This document shows positions 45,854-57,815 of a stretch of DNA of 64,000 nucleotides, one piece after another. The notes under the pieces are model-generated. The model saw only the letters and a program-made list of their open reading frames with translations. It did not search any database and was not told the origin of the DNA. Positions within the stretch are counted from its first letter, which is position 1. Each line of letters starts with the position of its first letter. Source of the DNA: Malaya genurostris (Eukaryota > Arthropoda > Insecta > Diptera > Culicidae); NCBI RefSeq assembly GCF_030247185.1, contig NC_080570.1, positions 125,666,650-125,730,649 of the forward strand, given 5' to 3'. The translations under genes were made by a program, and so were the position numbers.

Positions 45854-48800
45854 ATGGATTCTGCCGGGGTGAGTATGAACGATATAGTATTCAATCATTT
45901 GCAATAAAGTATGTTTTTCCTTTTGCAGGCAAGAATCTTAGAAATTCTCAACCTACCGCCGATGATGCGCTGTCCTGAACTGGGCCTTCTCATCGACCGC
46001 GCAAGGTAATTATTGTTTACAATTTAACCGAAAACGATTAACGGTAATATGATTGCTTTTTAGTCTGAAAGAGCTTCAGGACATCTATCCTCTGTTGATC
46101 AACTCAATATTTGGCATTAACACTGGAACCGGTTGGGGTTTCCGAACAATGACACGAGATACTCACCCGCATGATTTTGATGTACTCTACAACTTCTTCA
46201 TTCCCATCGGGGGCCCAATGTTTCGGCTGTGCTATCGTTTGCTAAACGACTCCCTGAAATATGAGCTTCCCATTTCATATCTTCCGGTAAATTCGCAATG
46301 GTTTCAATCCTGTACCTTATTTCATAAAAAAAAAATATCTGCGTTTTAGCCTAAAATGCAACAGATGCTAGAAAGTGGTCGTTATTCTGCGTTTTATAGT
46401 GATATTATCAATGTCGATCCTTTCAGAAGACAGATTGTATCACTTGCCTTGAGTAAGTTGGTGATGACTTAGTAGAAAGGATACGCTAATGAAATATTCT
46501 CGTTTATTCCCAAGATGCATTCGACTACTTTATGTTTTTCTTCGTGCTGCATGGCATAGTTTCTCCGCAACAACTTTGCCCAGCTGCCTTAACGCTCGGC
46601 AATGAGAAAGCCAAAACGCTGTACCTTATTCTGACTGCAGAATATCTGTGCACATTTTTACCAAGCCACCCGGATTCGATCGTGTTGCCTCAAATCGTAT
46701 GTGGTAGCATAAAAGTATCTTCGCCTACCACTATTCCAGTGATGCAGTAAGTATCCCGACGGGTTTTGGCAACTGTTGATAGCGAATAACGCCTCACATT
46801 TTCACAGACCGACCAAATCACCAAAATACCTTCTGATGTCGGCGATTCATCATCATGCTCCTGCTACGGCTCCATCCCACCAGCGAACAGTGGCAAACAA
46901 CAGCATAGAATCTTCCCGCGCGTACTGTTGGCGATCGGAAACCGTGCTTTACGTTTTCATAGACTGTTGGCTCCGGCTCGACGTAGATGATTCTCGTGAA
47001 CTTCCTGGTAACGAGTTTATCCGGTGTGTTCGGATTCTCATTAAACAACTGCACGCCTTTGGCAATAGTTCAGAGCTAGACAACACCTCGATGGCTCTAC
47101 TTCGGCAGTCAGCGCAGCCACTTATGAATGCCAGAATTTACGGATTCCTTAAATCATTGATTGCTCGTTGGCCCTTGGACAGCTCGTTTTCCGATGTGCT
47201 TGAGCTGTGGCTTAGCTACATTCAACCGTGGCGATATACTTTCAATCGAGATTTGAGTATCAACTCGGAGATACCCATTACACCCAGGCATGAGAGTTTC
47301 ATCGTCGACAATTTGATTGTGTACACGCAAATATTCGTTCAATTGATTCCGCGTTTCGAGCGGATGGATTTGACTACGCTCAGGAATGTCTTGATGCTGT
47401 TCCGGTTGCTGAAAGTGTTTAGCCAATGCAATTTGATCGATTTGCTGAATCAAAATGAAATCGTAATGTCATCGAATAACAATGCCAATTCTACGTTCAA
47501 CATTTCCGGCAACTCGAATCGAAGTGTGTGTAATATGAGCCCGAGTGGCGGCCTGAACCGGTCCAGCGGCGAATGGAAATCGTTCAATTCGAGCGGCGGT
47601 CGACCGGGCACACCGGGAAATCGTTCGACCGGCGAGGTAAACGAAGACAGTTATGTGTTCCTGTTTGGGGATCATTTTACCACAGAAATCGAGGAACTGT
47701 TGAAGAAGATTTACGTTTCGTCCCTAATCGCAAGGGAGAATTTACGGATTGTTCAGCAGGAGAAAAGTAACCGCTACCAGGGGATACTCAAGTATGTGCA
47801 TAAAATCGTAGGATATTTCGATTACGATCCCGTTTATGCGGCTATGCTGAACGATCGACAGAAGATTCCGGAAATTTTGGATGTGGCACTGCATTCACTC
47901 GCAAGGATGTTTCAGGTAAGCGATACGTTTATTATTATAGAAAGAACTTGGTCCTTTTTTTTGCAATTTTGTTTACAAAAGAAGACTCACATGAAAAAAC
48001 AGCACACGGTCGGTTCAAATACTTGAGTTTCGCATACTGTAAGACCTGACATCGCAAGTTAGACTCACACTCATCGATGCATCGCTTTCCACTGTTCCTT
48101 GGGATAGTGATACACTGGGGTCTTTTTTACGCGTTTTTTATCCTGTTTTTTAGATGACACCAGATCTCGACTTTTCATGCATTTCTAAGACATTTAGCAT
48201 CAAACTTTTTTTTTCAATTTTGCGATTTTTTCTATGCGGATTTCTGAAGTAACGCGGTTTCAAATTAAGTCTCAGAGGTGATTTAAAAAAATTGTTTTGG
48301 GGATGTATCAGATCCGGATTTTTTTTAGATTGCAACAGATCTGGACGTTTCAAGCGGACGTTTAAATGATAGTACGGAAAAGTTTCGTCTTCGATTCGTC
48401 AGTGCCTAATTCAGGGTGGGCCATTTAAATTGGAAGCATTTATTTCTGGACCAAATATATGAAAACACCATTTTTATTTATTCTCATTTCGAATATAATT
48501 TATTTTGGTTCAAGGATATATGTTACAGCTATTTTATAAAAAATGATATCGCATAAATGGTTACCTTTGGCCTTGAGTACAAAATGTGCCCTTTTTCGGT
48601 ATTTTCCATCATTTTGGTTAATGTATCGGTCGAAACAAATCAATTGTTAGTCAAGCTGTATGGCATGTTGCACTGTCCTATTGAAACCAGTAGCCATACA
48701 AATCACTTTTAACGAAAAATGGGCATCACAAAATCATTTATCATGGCTCGATAACAAATCACCATTACCAGTTTTTGTAATTCAATCATCGTCTTGGAAA

Positions 48801-50426
48801 AAATAGGGACCAATCACCTTATCCGCACAAACACCGCACTAAACTGTAACTTTTGAGTCGTATAGCGGTTGTTTCTCAATTAATTTAAGGTTTTCAGTGG
48901 CATAGAACCGACAATTTTGCTTATTAACGCATCCATTGAACGTGAAATATGATTCGTCTGGTTTTGACAATTGAGAAGTTATTTTGAATGTAAAGCGTGT
49001 TATTTTGAAGTGTACTGCTCTATGGTAAATTTGTCTAGCATATGCTTCTAACGCGGTATGTCATTAGTCGATCTGTCAATTCTGTCAAATGTTCTTGGGT
49101 TGCCCGATGCTTCCACTTTAAATGGCTCACACTGTAGTTTGAGTTGAACTTTAATGCCATTCAGCAGTTCAACATATACCTCTAAGGAGACGTAAAGTCT
49201 TTGCTACTTACAAAATCGATTTCTAATTTTTGCACCGTACTAAAAAGTGTACTGCAAGGAGCAGAAAAATTTACGTTCACTTAGAGGTTTATGTTGAACT
49301 GCTGAGTGACATAACAGTTCAACATAAACTGTTCTGTATTGACGAGTCGAAGACGAAATATAAAGTAAACACGTTTCAAGTCTCTGTATCAAGTACTTTC
49401 AACTGAGCAATTCCAGAAATGCTTAGCAGATCATCAGACTCGACCTTCTCCGATTTGGATGAAACTTTGCACATGGCTTCAGTATGGCAAACCATAAGTG
49501 TTGAACCGATGGAAAGGTCAATCCGACTCACGACTGATTTTTAATACGGAACGCCACATCCAAGGTACGGTGAAGAGTAAAAGAGGAAACGTTATACTCT
49601 GAAGGTGTTTTTCGAGGTGTGGCTTGAAAAAATCAACGATTTAATGAAATTCTTACCCTCAATCCCGTAGGGAATTTGATGGCGATTCTGGATTCCTGCG
49701 GGAAGAGTAAGATCCACATCACCTAATTTTGAATTAAATATATCAGTGTATTTTTTCACAAATTTCTAGCCGGTTAGTAAAACTGATTGATATTTGCATT
49801 TTCAGATTCCTCTCACCGAAGAACTATTCCGAGGAGAATCGATGCAGGTCGATGCCCCATCACTGGCGGAGCAAACAGCAACCAGCACCATCTGGGATGT
49901 CACGATGGATTCAACACACTCGTCCCAATCGTTCTCCATATCGCCACAGGTGATGAAACATCGCAAAAACTTACTGCGCTATACAGGCGATCCGGCATTG
50001 CTGCCCATAGGCGGAACCGAGTTTACCTTCTTGGTTCGATTCCTGCACCAGTTGTCGTGCAAGTTGAATCTGATGTTTGGCGGTGAAATGGACGAACTGT
50101 GGCATCGCAACGATATTTGGGGCAAACTGAGCCGCCAAGTGCTGAGCCCTCCGATGCTTACGCAAACATTCGATAAATCGCAAGGAGTGTGCGTGCTGAA
50201 ACAGGATACGTTGGGCCCTAGAATATGCCTTCGCCTGCTGGCTTCCTACAAGTCCTCGCTGGTGATCCTGTGCTCTTTCCTGTTCGGTTATTTGGTATTC
50301 AATGCTCCGAGCTACGGGTTTATGTTGCTTGTGACAATCACGTTTATGTATTTGCTAATCAAATCACTTTTCGGTGACGTAAGATCGGTTCGAATAGACC
50401 CAAGGATATCGGATCGAACAGGTTAG
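45854..50426 (+). CDS. SMPD4: Sphingomyelin phosphodiesterase 4 (neutral sphingomyelinase 3)
   Basis: Seven exons join in frame: 45854-45868, 45929-46005, 46064-46286, 46350-46452, 46515-46746, 46808-47915 and 49806-50426, all with GT/AG borders; 792 residues. Match to vertebrate SMPD4 (by recollection) is clear in two blocks: GGPMFRLCYRLL...PISYLP and WPLDSSFSDVLELWLSYIQP. The N-terminal half is helical, residues about 535-600 are Ser/Asn/Gly rich, and the C terminus has two adjacent hydrophobic segments (SLVILCSFLFGYLVF and FMLLVTITFMYLLI), fitting the known tail anchor in ER and nuclear envelope. SMPD4 is reported to hydrolyse sphingomyelin and to associate with nuclear pores; the active site is not defined by a classic motif. 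The 1.9-kb last intron carries a nested MITE and mariner. It is tail to tail with white, 235 bp between stops. Confidence 0.93.
48378..49370. mobile_element. MITE family C, copy 1, split by a mariner remnant
   Basis: The left end GTTTCGTCTTCGATTCGTCA and the right end GACGAGTCGAAGACGAAAT are inverted and match the termini of 52335-52570. Internal GTTCAACATA/TATGTTGAAC words also mirror. A mariner remnant (48412-49134) interrupts it shortly after the left end. It lies in the last intron of SMPD4. Confidence 0.72.
48412..49134 (-). mobile_element. Degraded mariner remnant in SMPD4 intron
   Basis: Ends CAGGGTGGGCCATTTAAATT and (complement) CAGTGTGAGCCATTTAAAGT are inverted repeats. On the minus strand, short stretches match the core of the other mariners here: PDESYFTFN then GCVNKQNCRF (about 48960-48905), corresponding to SDEAHF...GYVNKQNCRI. 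No long frame survives. Right flank TA is present; left reads TT. Confidence 0.72.
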
Positions 50427-50474
50427 TTGAAATTGTTTCTTATCTTTTAAAAATAGCATTTATTTGAATAATTT

Positions 50475-50488
50475 TTTATTAGAATAAA
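50475..50488. terminator. Opposed polyadenylation signals of SMPD4 and white
   Basis: AATAAA on the plus strand at 50483-50488 lies 57 nt after the SMPD4 stop. AATAAA on the minus strand (TTTATT at 50475-50480) lies 182 nt after the white stop. Cleavage normally occurs 10-30 nt beyond the signal, so the two mRNAs would overlap by several tens of bases at their 3' ends (inference). Confidence 0.6.
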
Positions 50489-50661
50489 AATATTCAGAGA
50501 GAAATTTTGCTATGATCATGGAAACTTTAATATTCTTTCATTACACTGGGGGGATTACATTTGACTAAACTGCAGAAATGCGACTTAAATGGCGAAACTA
50601 ATAACGTGATGACGACCTTTGATTGAGATTCATCTTCCACAGAGAGTCAATGGTAAAGTCT

Positions 50662-53600
50662 TTACTCCTTGCTTCTTGAGCGCAACCACAAACAAAACAG
50701 TGCTCCGAGACGAAACACCACCAGCAGGACAAACAGACAGACGATGTCGAAGGTTAGATCTTCTACTCTGAAGTTAAATGTTTCGAGAATGATTTGGCCT
50801 GAGGTTGGGCAAGTCACGTTCATGCGAGTGCACGCGATTTCCCCTTCCTGTACCATACTCCACTGATTGATCAGCAATGCTTCATTGGCATAACGGAACC
50901 ACGAGAAATAGGACAAGTACTCGAAATAGATCGGAACTGAAGCTGAATTCAGGAAGAATCCACCAAAAATAAGAAACGGTATGATGACCGGAGGTCCTAC
51001 AGAGAGGGCCATAGATATTGAAGAGCTGGCACAGGAAATTAAATAGCCTTAAAAAGAAACGAATACGTTAACATTATTATCATATATAGTGTCAAGTGTC
51101 TTACCGAAAGATGTCGCCACATTTGCAACCAACGTTACAATGAAGAGAGTCATAAAGTAGTGATCCACACCGGCTCTCAGTCCGATCATGGGATATGCTA
51201 TCGATGTGAACACAAATGGAATTACTATGAACAGCGGGACCTCGGCAATGGTTTTCCCCAGGAAGTAGGTATCCACTCGGAACAAACGAGATCGTTTCTC
51301 TCGCAAGAATACCGGCAGTTCGGCAGAAAACACATTGATTACTGCAAACACATTTTGAAAGGTCATATTCGTTAAAAAGAGAAACAACGAGCCGTTAATG
51401 TTCATCACTCCGTCCTGATCCAGTTTCTGACCGAAGTAGATTGAACCGATCAGTGTTGCGACCATCTGTAAAATTGAAATGAATTCGACATAAGTCCCAT
51501 CATTGTGCAAACTCAAAGCAGTGAAAAACTTACGGCAGTTTGAAGTAACCGAACTTTGACCAGCATGGGATCCTTGAGCACCGTCAGCCAGGAACGCCAC
51601 AACACGTAGTAAAACTGAGTCCACCAGCCCGACCGATATCCGGATTTACTGGCACCGTTCACCGGTTGTAGCAGGCAGTGTTCGTCGACATTCTTTCCGG
51701 CACTGGCCACATCCATCACGTCCCGGGCCGCCGGACTGGTTGCATAACAATCGCAAATCTTCTTGATCGTATCGCGGCATTCCAGTTCCTTGTTCGGTGC
51801 GATCGCCAGCATTTGTACGTAGAAATCGGCCGGGTTGTAATTCGGCGGGCAGGGAATTCCAAGTCTGAAAGTTGATTTTTCAAAAAAAAAAGTTATCAAC
51901 TGTTTGCACCAAATTGAACAAAATATGATTACCGGGTATCTTGAAAAAAATATTCAAATAATAGCTTCGCGATTGAACTCGCTGTTGGTTTGTGGCATTG
52001 GCAACCATACCATCTGTATTTCTGTATAAGAATTTCTAAATTGAAAGGGTGTCGTTTCTAGTATATTTTCTGCAAAAATTGCGCCATGGTCATCACCGTA
52101 AGTTATCTAATAATAAGTAAGGTGAGCCAGTAAAATTGCTAATGCACTGATGAGTCTAAGACGAGACGTAAAAAAGTAACTAAGTAATTTAATAACAATT
52201 CATAATTGAAACAAATTCTCGATCAGTTGAGAAACTCGTTTTTAAAACGTCACGATTATGCAACTCTGGAATAAAGAGTTATTCAATCAATAACGACACT
52301 AAAAGAATATCGCTTGTAACAAAAATAAACTAAATTTTGTTTACGTTTCGTCTTCGACTCATCAGTGCATAGCAATTCAAATTGAACTGCTTAATGGAAA
52401 ACTCGGCAGTTCAATTTGAACCATGGCACTTCGGTGTTAAACAAGTGTTCTGCAAATAGCAGAAACTTTACGTCTGCTTAACGACTCAAATTGAACTGCC
52501 GAGTTTTACATTGAGCAGGTCGATTTGAACTGCTATACACTGATGAGTCGAAGACGAAACGTAAACAAAATACAAAACGATTATGTGCCCTAAGCATAAA
52601 ATTAGGCTAACCATCGAATGAAAAATAAACTGTTCATTGTATAATAATTGTGAGACAGAAAAAGGTGGGTGAGTAATATCAGATATATAACCGGATCACG
52701 TGAATACGAATAAAAGAATCTAGAGCTGTATCCGTAATTAGTAATAAGTAAGGTAGAAGTCCTCGACCTGGATCAGTAATATGGTAAGTCTAGGTTTAGT
52801 TCTAGATTCAAATACAAGTTTAAGTCCATATTCATACACGGAATTGGCGCCAGACTCTGAATCCAGAATTCGCAATGAACTCTGGAAAGACAAATTTCAA
52901 CTGAGTTTCAGTACTAGATTCTGGAACTAAATACCGAATCTGCATTCTGAAACCGGCACCTGGATATGAAATTAGGAGCTGGGTTCTGAGACTGAATTCT
53001 ATAAGTGAAATTTGGAACTGAATTAAGTGAAATTTGGAACTGAATTATGGATCTAAATTCAGAACATAAATTTTAGAAATGAACCCTAGTCCTGGAATCT
53101 GGAATTGAATTTTAGAGCTGAATTCTGAAATAGAACCTGAGTTTTGGAGCTGTATTCTCTAGTTGAGTACCTAAATTCTGGAACAGAATCCTGGATTTTG
53201 AAACGCGGGAATGGTCCAACCCGATTTTCGATTAAGAAAAAGACAAATTTTGGAACTGAATTTTGAAACTGAATTCTTTAGATTAGGTTTTAGATTCGAT
53301 TTTCACATTTAGGCACTAAGTTTGATAACTGTAGCTGAATGATGTGTAAGAATTCTGGAACTGAGCCCTGGATTCTGGATCGTCATTGTCCGAGCACTAG
53401 GAAGCCTATCTTGCCACGTGCTTCTCGTTTTTATGGTTATTGATTCCATAAATGATAGAAGTTTGAGTTATTTATGGTTATCTCATACTACTAATTGTTT
53501 TATCATTGAATTGCTGATCATATTTCCGATGGCATCAAAAAAAATGATGCGGTATCGTTAAGTACAATGAGAAATATTCGCGATCAAAAACTTATCACTC

Positions 53601-56600
53601 TTCCACAACATTAATCTCGGAAAGGAACGTAAAACGTAAAAAAACATACCTTGTCAAATGCTGATTGGCTCACTGAGATATCTCTAATGAACATTGGATC
53701 TATTAACGATTTATTTATTTTAGTTTGACGTAAAGCCGCCATGACTAAGTTCAGTTTTTGCAATGACTGAGCGGAAATATATATTGGAGAAGCCAAGTGA
53801 AAGGAAAAACTAACAGAAAAGATGAATTTTTGGAAAAAGATACGCTCAGAAACAGGACTCGAACCTGCGTTCTTATGCATTCCGTGCATACGCGCTACCA
53901 TTTCGCCACTCTGATCTTGCTTTAGCCATACTAAAACTCACAGACATAGTAGCAACGTACATCGAACATGGTCTACATCCTGGCCGTCACCCGACCGATA
54001 CCTTATATCCAAACATCTTATCTGTCCATCAAACACTAGTCCTCTCGCTTTATACCTATTTCTCCGATCAAGCATTGAGTAGGAGAGTGTATTTATAATC
54101 GCTTGTCACCTTCTTTAATGGTGCCGGTGGTATCGGTCGGGTGACGGCCAGGATGTAGACCATGTTCGATGTACGTTGCTACTATGTCTGTGAGTTTTAG
54201 TGTGGCTAAAGCAAGATCAGAGTGGCGAAATGGTAGCGCGTATGCACGGAATGCATAAGAACGCAGGTTCGAGTCCTGTCTCTGAGCGTATCTTTTTCCA
54301 AAAATTCATCTTTTCTGTTAGTTTTTCCTTTCACTTGGCTTCTCCAATATATATTTCCGCTCAGTCATTGCAAAAACTGATTGGATCTATTGAAAACCAT
54401 AATGAAATTTTTATTTCATTGTTCAGTTCTCTCTAATTTTTCGATTTTCGAAACATTTTGCATTATTTCATTAATGCACTGATGCTAAATCGGACCAAAA
54501 AAAGTACTGAATTATGATGGAGTAGACGCCAGTACATGAATTTCCGAACGTAAACATCCGCTATCATCGTATCTGTTGTCACAAATGGATTTGAAAGCAT
54601 TTCGCATTCACAAATTGCTTGTCAAACCATTTCTGATTTTTTCCGTAAAAATTTTGCGAAGAGTAAAGGCGTCAAATATAAAGCAATCAGGTAAATCGTG
54701 AAAAAAAAAGTAAATAAAAAGAAACTGTCATTTGCAGCTATGCCCTTTTGTCCCACGACAAAAATGATGTCCCCTTTCCTGGCGGGCGACGACTCATCAT
54801 TCTCTTCTATAGGAGTTGAAGATTCGGGTAGCACGGTTTGCTTCGATGAGTTGCCCAAATCTGTCTTCCACTGGTTTCTAACTAATGTAAATGTACCTTA
54901 CTAGAGTAAAGGTACCTTCTTTGGGAATACCCGAAAAAACAAAGCGGTTACATATTTGTAGATTCACACGCAAAATAAACTAAAATTCTACTTAGCATAG
55001 AATCACTATCATAAGGACTTTATCATACATTTCCTATGAAAACGAACGAAAGCTTAATTCGCAAAATTTTGCTGGGAGGGAAAATTTGTCACGCAAGACG
55101 CGCACGTCTGCTGCGATCGTTTTCCATTCACTAGAGTAACAACATCTTTATGTCGTTTTCGTCTGATGCCAAACCTAACCCAGTTTCCACTCTAACTGCT
55201 GTCAAACCGTTTGTTTGAAGCTAGTTTCGAACCTAGTTTCAACGTTGTTGAACTGAAAATCGGGTCAGTTTCGAACCTGGTTTTTTTATCAGGTTTACTC
55301 AAACCCCCGTTGCTAAGTGCGAAATCAACACAGTTTCGTGAAAAGTGTTTGTTTGATGAAACTACCCTGGGTCAGTTTCAGTTTTCTCCAACGAAAACGA
55401 CATTAGAAAAAGTATCAATTCTATAGTCCCACGACAAAAGGGCCTAACTGCAAATGACAGTTTATCTTTGTTTACTTTTTTCCACGATTTATCGGATTGA
55501 TTTTATATTTGAAGCCTCACTCTTCGCAAAACTTTAAAGTTAAAACCACAAGCTTTCGAGAAATTACAGTAATGACTCCGTAATATTCAAAATAGAAAGC
55601 AAACAAAGAGAGGCTCTCATTTACAGCTAGGCCCTTTTGTCTTTATGGAGGGGTCAACTTTTGTTCCAATTTTATGTAAGTATGGATCAGTTTCTGATTG
55701 GCTGATTTTGATGTTTCTACCCACACCCTTTTGAAAAGTTCACACGAGTAAAAGGCCGAGAAATGAGGTCAAGTATAGAGAAAATAACACTAAGCATTTC
55801 TATCCAAGCTTAACTTTTTTCTGGTTTCCAAAAGATCCGGTAATACGTCAACAATGGGTTCGATTTTGCGATCAACATGAAAGAGATATTTCGTGTTTTG
55901 TCATCAAAGCAGGAATGACAATTTGTGGTGTAAGTCAAACTGTAGGAATGTTAATTAAATATAATAACTAGATTTTTTAAAGTTATATTTTATAAACCAA
56001 AAAAAAGTCACAGGTTTTACCAAATACGATTTATCAGTATTTCCTATGTCTGAGACTTGCGAATAACGAATCTTCCTTTGAAAACCAAATTTATGATTTG
56101 TGGCTTATCGTTTGAAGGCAGGAGAGGATAAAAAAACAACACAAAAGAATTCAACAGCAGAAGTATGCTCAATGAATTGCTTTTAAAAGTTATCAATTAA
56201 TAAACAAAAATGAATTCATTAAAACATTTTTCACGTTTATTTCAAATCAACGATAGAATAAAAAAGTATAAAAAATCTGTAAACATAGCAACACTGTAGC
56301 CGATACGTGAACAGGCAGTTGGTATTTATTTAACAGGGTGAAGAAGACTAGAATGATGATTCGAAAGGTAGAATAAGAAGCCAGTTGTCAGGTCTTGTCT
56401 TAGGAAGCTAGATTAAGCCTCATTTAGCGTATATTCTTGTTTTGTCTTTCTCATATAGACATCTGAACCGAGGACCGAGTGTCATATATCATTCGACTCA
56501 GCTCGTCGAGAAAATCGCTAAATGTCTGTGTGTAGTATGTAAAAGAAATGTGCACTTGATTTTCTCGGAGAGGGCTCTAACATGGTAATTAGTAGAACAA

Positions 56601-57815
56601 TATTCGTTTTAAGAGCGTATTTCTATACATAACAAGGTAAAACGAAAAGTATGCTCTGAACTAGCCATATAAAACTTATTTTATGTACAACTTGTTAGTT
56701 ATTAGCCATGTAAATTGATTAGGGAATCGACAGCAGACTTTTGAAACAGAAGGTGACTAATTACGTTCCTTGTAAGAATCTCATTAGCAGATGTCTAGCT
56801 GAGCACTCAAACACTTGAATTAGGCCACAGAGATAATAAAACAGCAACCTATTTTAAAAATATCTTTTCATGCATCAAGAAATACCTACTGTGAGAAAAA
56901 TTCCGCCGCCTGGTAGGGCGATCCGAGGAACGCCACTCGTCCTTCCGCCATCAGTAGAATCTTGTCGAACATGCAGTACAGCTCGGAGGAAGGTTGGTGT
57001 ATGGTCAATATTATCGTTTTGCCCTTCATCGCCATTCCCTTCAGCACCTGCAGTACGCTGTGGGCCATGAAGGAGTCTAAGCCGGAGGTAGGTTCGTCAC
57101 AGAGTAGAAGATGAGGGTCTGTGAGAGATTCTGATGCGAAGGCCAATCGCTTCCGCTCTCCACCAGAGAGGCCTTTCATACGTCCGGGAGACCCAATAAG
57201 CGTATTTGCGCATTTTGTCAGCGATAGTTCCTGCAGCACTTCATCTACTCGGTTCAGTTTGACGCTCTTGGGAACATGTTTACCCATTCGCAACATCGCT
57301 TGGAATATAAGATGTTCCTTTGTGGTGAGAGCTGCGATGAACAGATCATCCTGCTGGACGTATGCGCATCGTGCCCGCAACTGCTCCGCATTCACCGGAA
57401 TTCCGTTCAAAGCACGAAGTGATGTCGGAGACACTTTCACTCCTGGCGGGGATCTGAACGCCAACGCATTCAGTAAAGTCGTTTTACCCGCACCGGAACT
57501 TCCCAATACTGCCAGTAGCTCACCACTTTTCGCAACGCCGGTAACATTTTTCAGCAAATGTTTGCGAGGATTAAAGTCTTTTTTCTGTCGCGAAAAACAC
57601 GAACACAGTCGACTGCACAGTGGTTCTTTCCTTGAATCACCCGGAGTCTCTCCGAAAACATCGATCTCTTTCCATGTGTACGTAAGCCGCTCATGCTGGG
57701 GTATCTGACCCTTGACTGCACCGTAGCTTTTAGGTTTCCACACCTGGATGAGAGTAGCCTTGTCACTAGTTTGTATAACGTCGTCTGCCTCCTGATAACT
57801 ACTGGTACTGTAGCG
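50662..57815 (-). CDS. w: White ABC transporter (ABCG family), exon 1 not found
   Basis: Four exons on the minus strand join in frame: 57815-56890, 51864-51534, 51465-51105 and 51047-50662; 667 residues are visible before TAA. The first visible exon opens after an acceptor AG with RYSTSSYQEADD, so an upstream coding exon must exist; I did not find it in the window. The nucleotide-binding domain is complete: Walker A GSSGAGKTT (about residue 105), signature LSGGERKRLAFA, Walker B LLLCDEPTSGLD and the H-loop in TIHQPSSEL. The C-terminal half has the six membrane segments of a half transporter (for example MNINGSLFLFLTNMTFQNVF and SVGPPVIIPFLIFGGFF) and ends RSRSKE. White pairs with Scarlet or Brown to move ommochrome or pteridine precursors into pigment granules. 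Introns are 5025, 68 and 57 nt; the large one is full of mobile elements. Confidence 0.96.
52335..52570. mobile_element. MITE family C, copy 2
   Basis: 236 bp in the large white intron. Both ends read, in inverted orientation, TTTTGTTTACGTTTCGTCTT followed by CGACTCATCAGTGYATAGCA. Inner ATTCAAATTGAACTGC and TCGATTTGAACTGC words also mirror. An isolated end of the same family lies at about 52150-52180. No coding frame. Confidence 0.82.
52840..53375. repeat. Degenerate GAATTCTGGAACT-type tandem repeat
   Basis: The words TTCTGGAACTGAA, TTTGGAACTGAAT and close variants recur about every 20-30 bases over 500 bp, with one nearly perfect local doubling (AAGTGAAATTTGGAACTGAA, twice near 53020). An old, diverged minisatellite in the white intron; no frame. 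Confidence 0.65.
53845..53915 (-). tRNA. tRNA-like sequence (SINE head, probably not a functional tRNA)
   Basis: On the minus strand: acceptor-like CAGAG/CTCTG-type pairing (weakened here), D arm GTGGCGAAATGGTAGCGC, stem TATGC/GCATA and T arm CAGG-TTCGAGT-CCTG. A-box is fair and B-box GGTTCGAGTCC is perfect. The T arm is like tRNA-Arg; depending on loop pairing the anticodon reads ACG or GGA, and position 33 is C instead of T. Both points argue for a tRNA-derived SINE promoter. Confidence 0.4.
54215..54286 (+). tRNA. tRNA-like sequence (SINE head, probably not a functional tRNA)
   Basis: Inverted twin of the tRNA-like unit at 53845-53915, here with a better acceptor stem (TCAGAG/CTCTGA). Same D arm, anticodon stem and perfect B-box. 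A search program may call it tRNA-Arg or an undetermined tRNA; its place in a mobile, palindromic repeat makes a pseudogene more likely. Confidence 0.42.
54641..54752 (-). repeat. MITE family D, half copy
   Basis: The reverse complement matches the left half of 55433-55641 over about 110 bp, from GACAAAAGGGC through CTGCAAATGACAG to CTCTTCGCAAAA. The other half is missing. Confidence 0.65.
55151..55403 (+). mobile_element. MITE family B, copy 2
   Basis: 253 bp flanked by TA (55149-55150, 55404-55405); same ends and orientation as 31860-32112, with roughly 95% identity by eye. In the large white intron, immediately left of MITE D. Confidence 0.88.
55433..55641. mobile_element. MITE family D
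   Basis: The left arm GACAAAAGGGCCTAACTGCA and the right-arm complement GACAAAAGGGCCTAGCTGTA continue in parallel through TCTTTGTTTRC. About 209 bp, no frame. Target duplication not clear. Confidence 0.7.

Larger units (their letters stand above)
53706..54380 (-). mobile_element. Palindromic tRNA-derived SINE in white intron
   Basis: Flanked by an 11-bp direct repeat TTGGATCTATT (53695-53705 and 54381-54391). Minus-strand 3' end at 53706 has a TAAATAAATC-type tail. Two 252-bp arms (53751-54002 and 54129-54380) are near-perfect inverted copies around a 126-bp spacer; each arm contains a tRNA-like head and the same body (CAGAAAAGATGAATTTTTGG and so on). A body fragment occurs in the hAT element at about 18245-18345, and a degraded tRNA-like piece at about 58300-58350. 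A composite with two heads facing outward from one integration is unusual. Confidence 0.75.

Noticed and set aside
53845..54286. Two functional tRNA genes head to head
   Set aside because: C at position 33, ambiguous anticodon, mobile-repeat context and TSD make SINE heads more likely.
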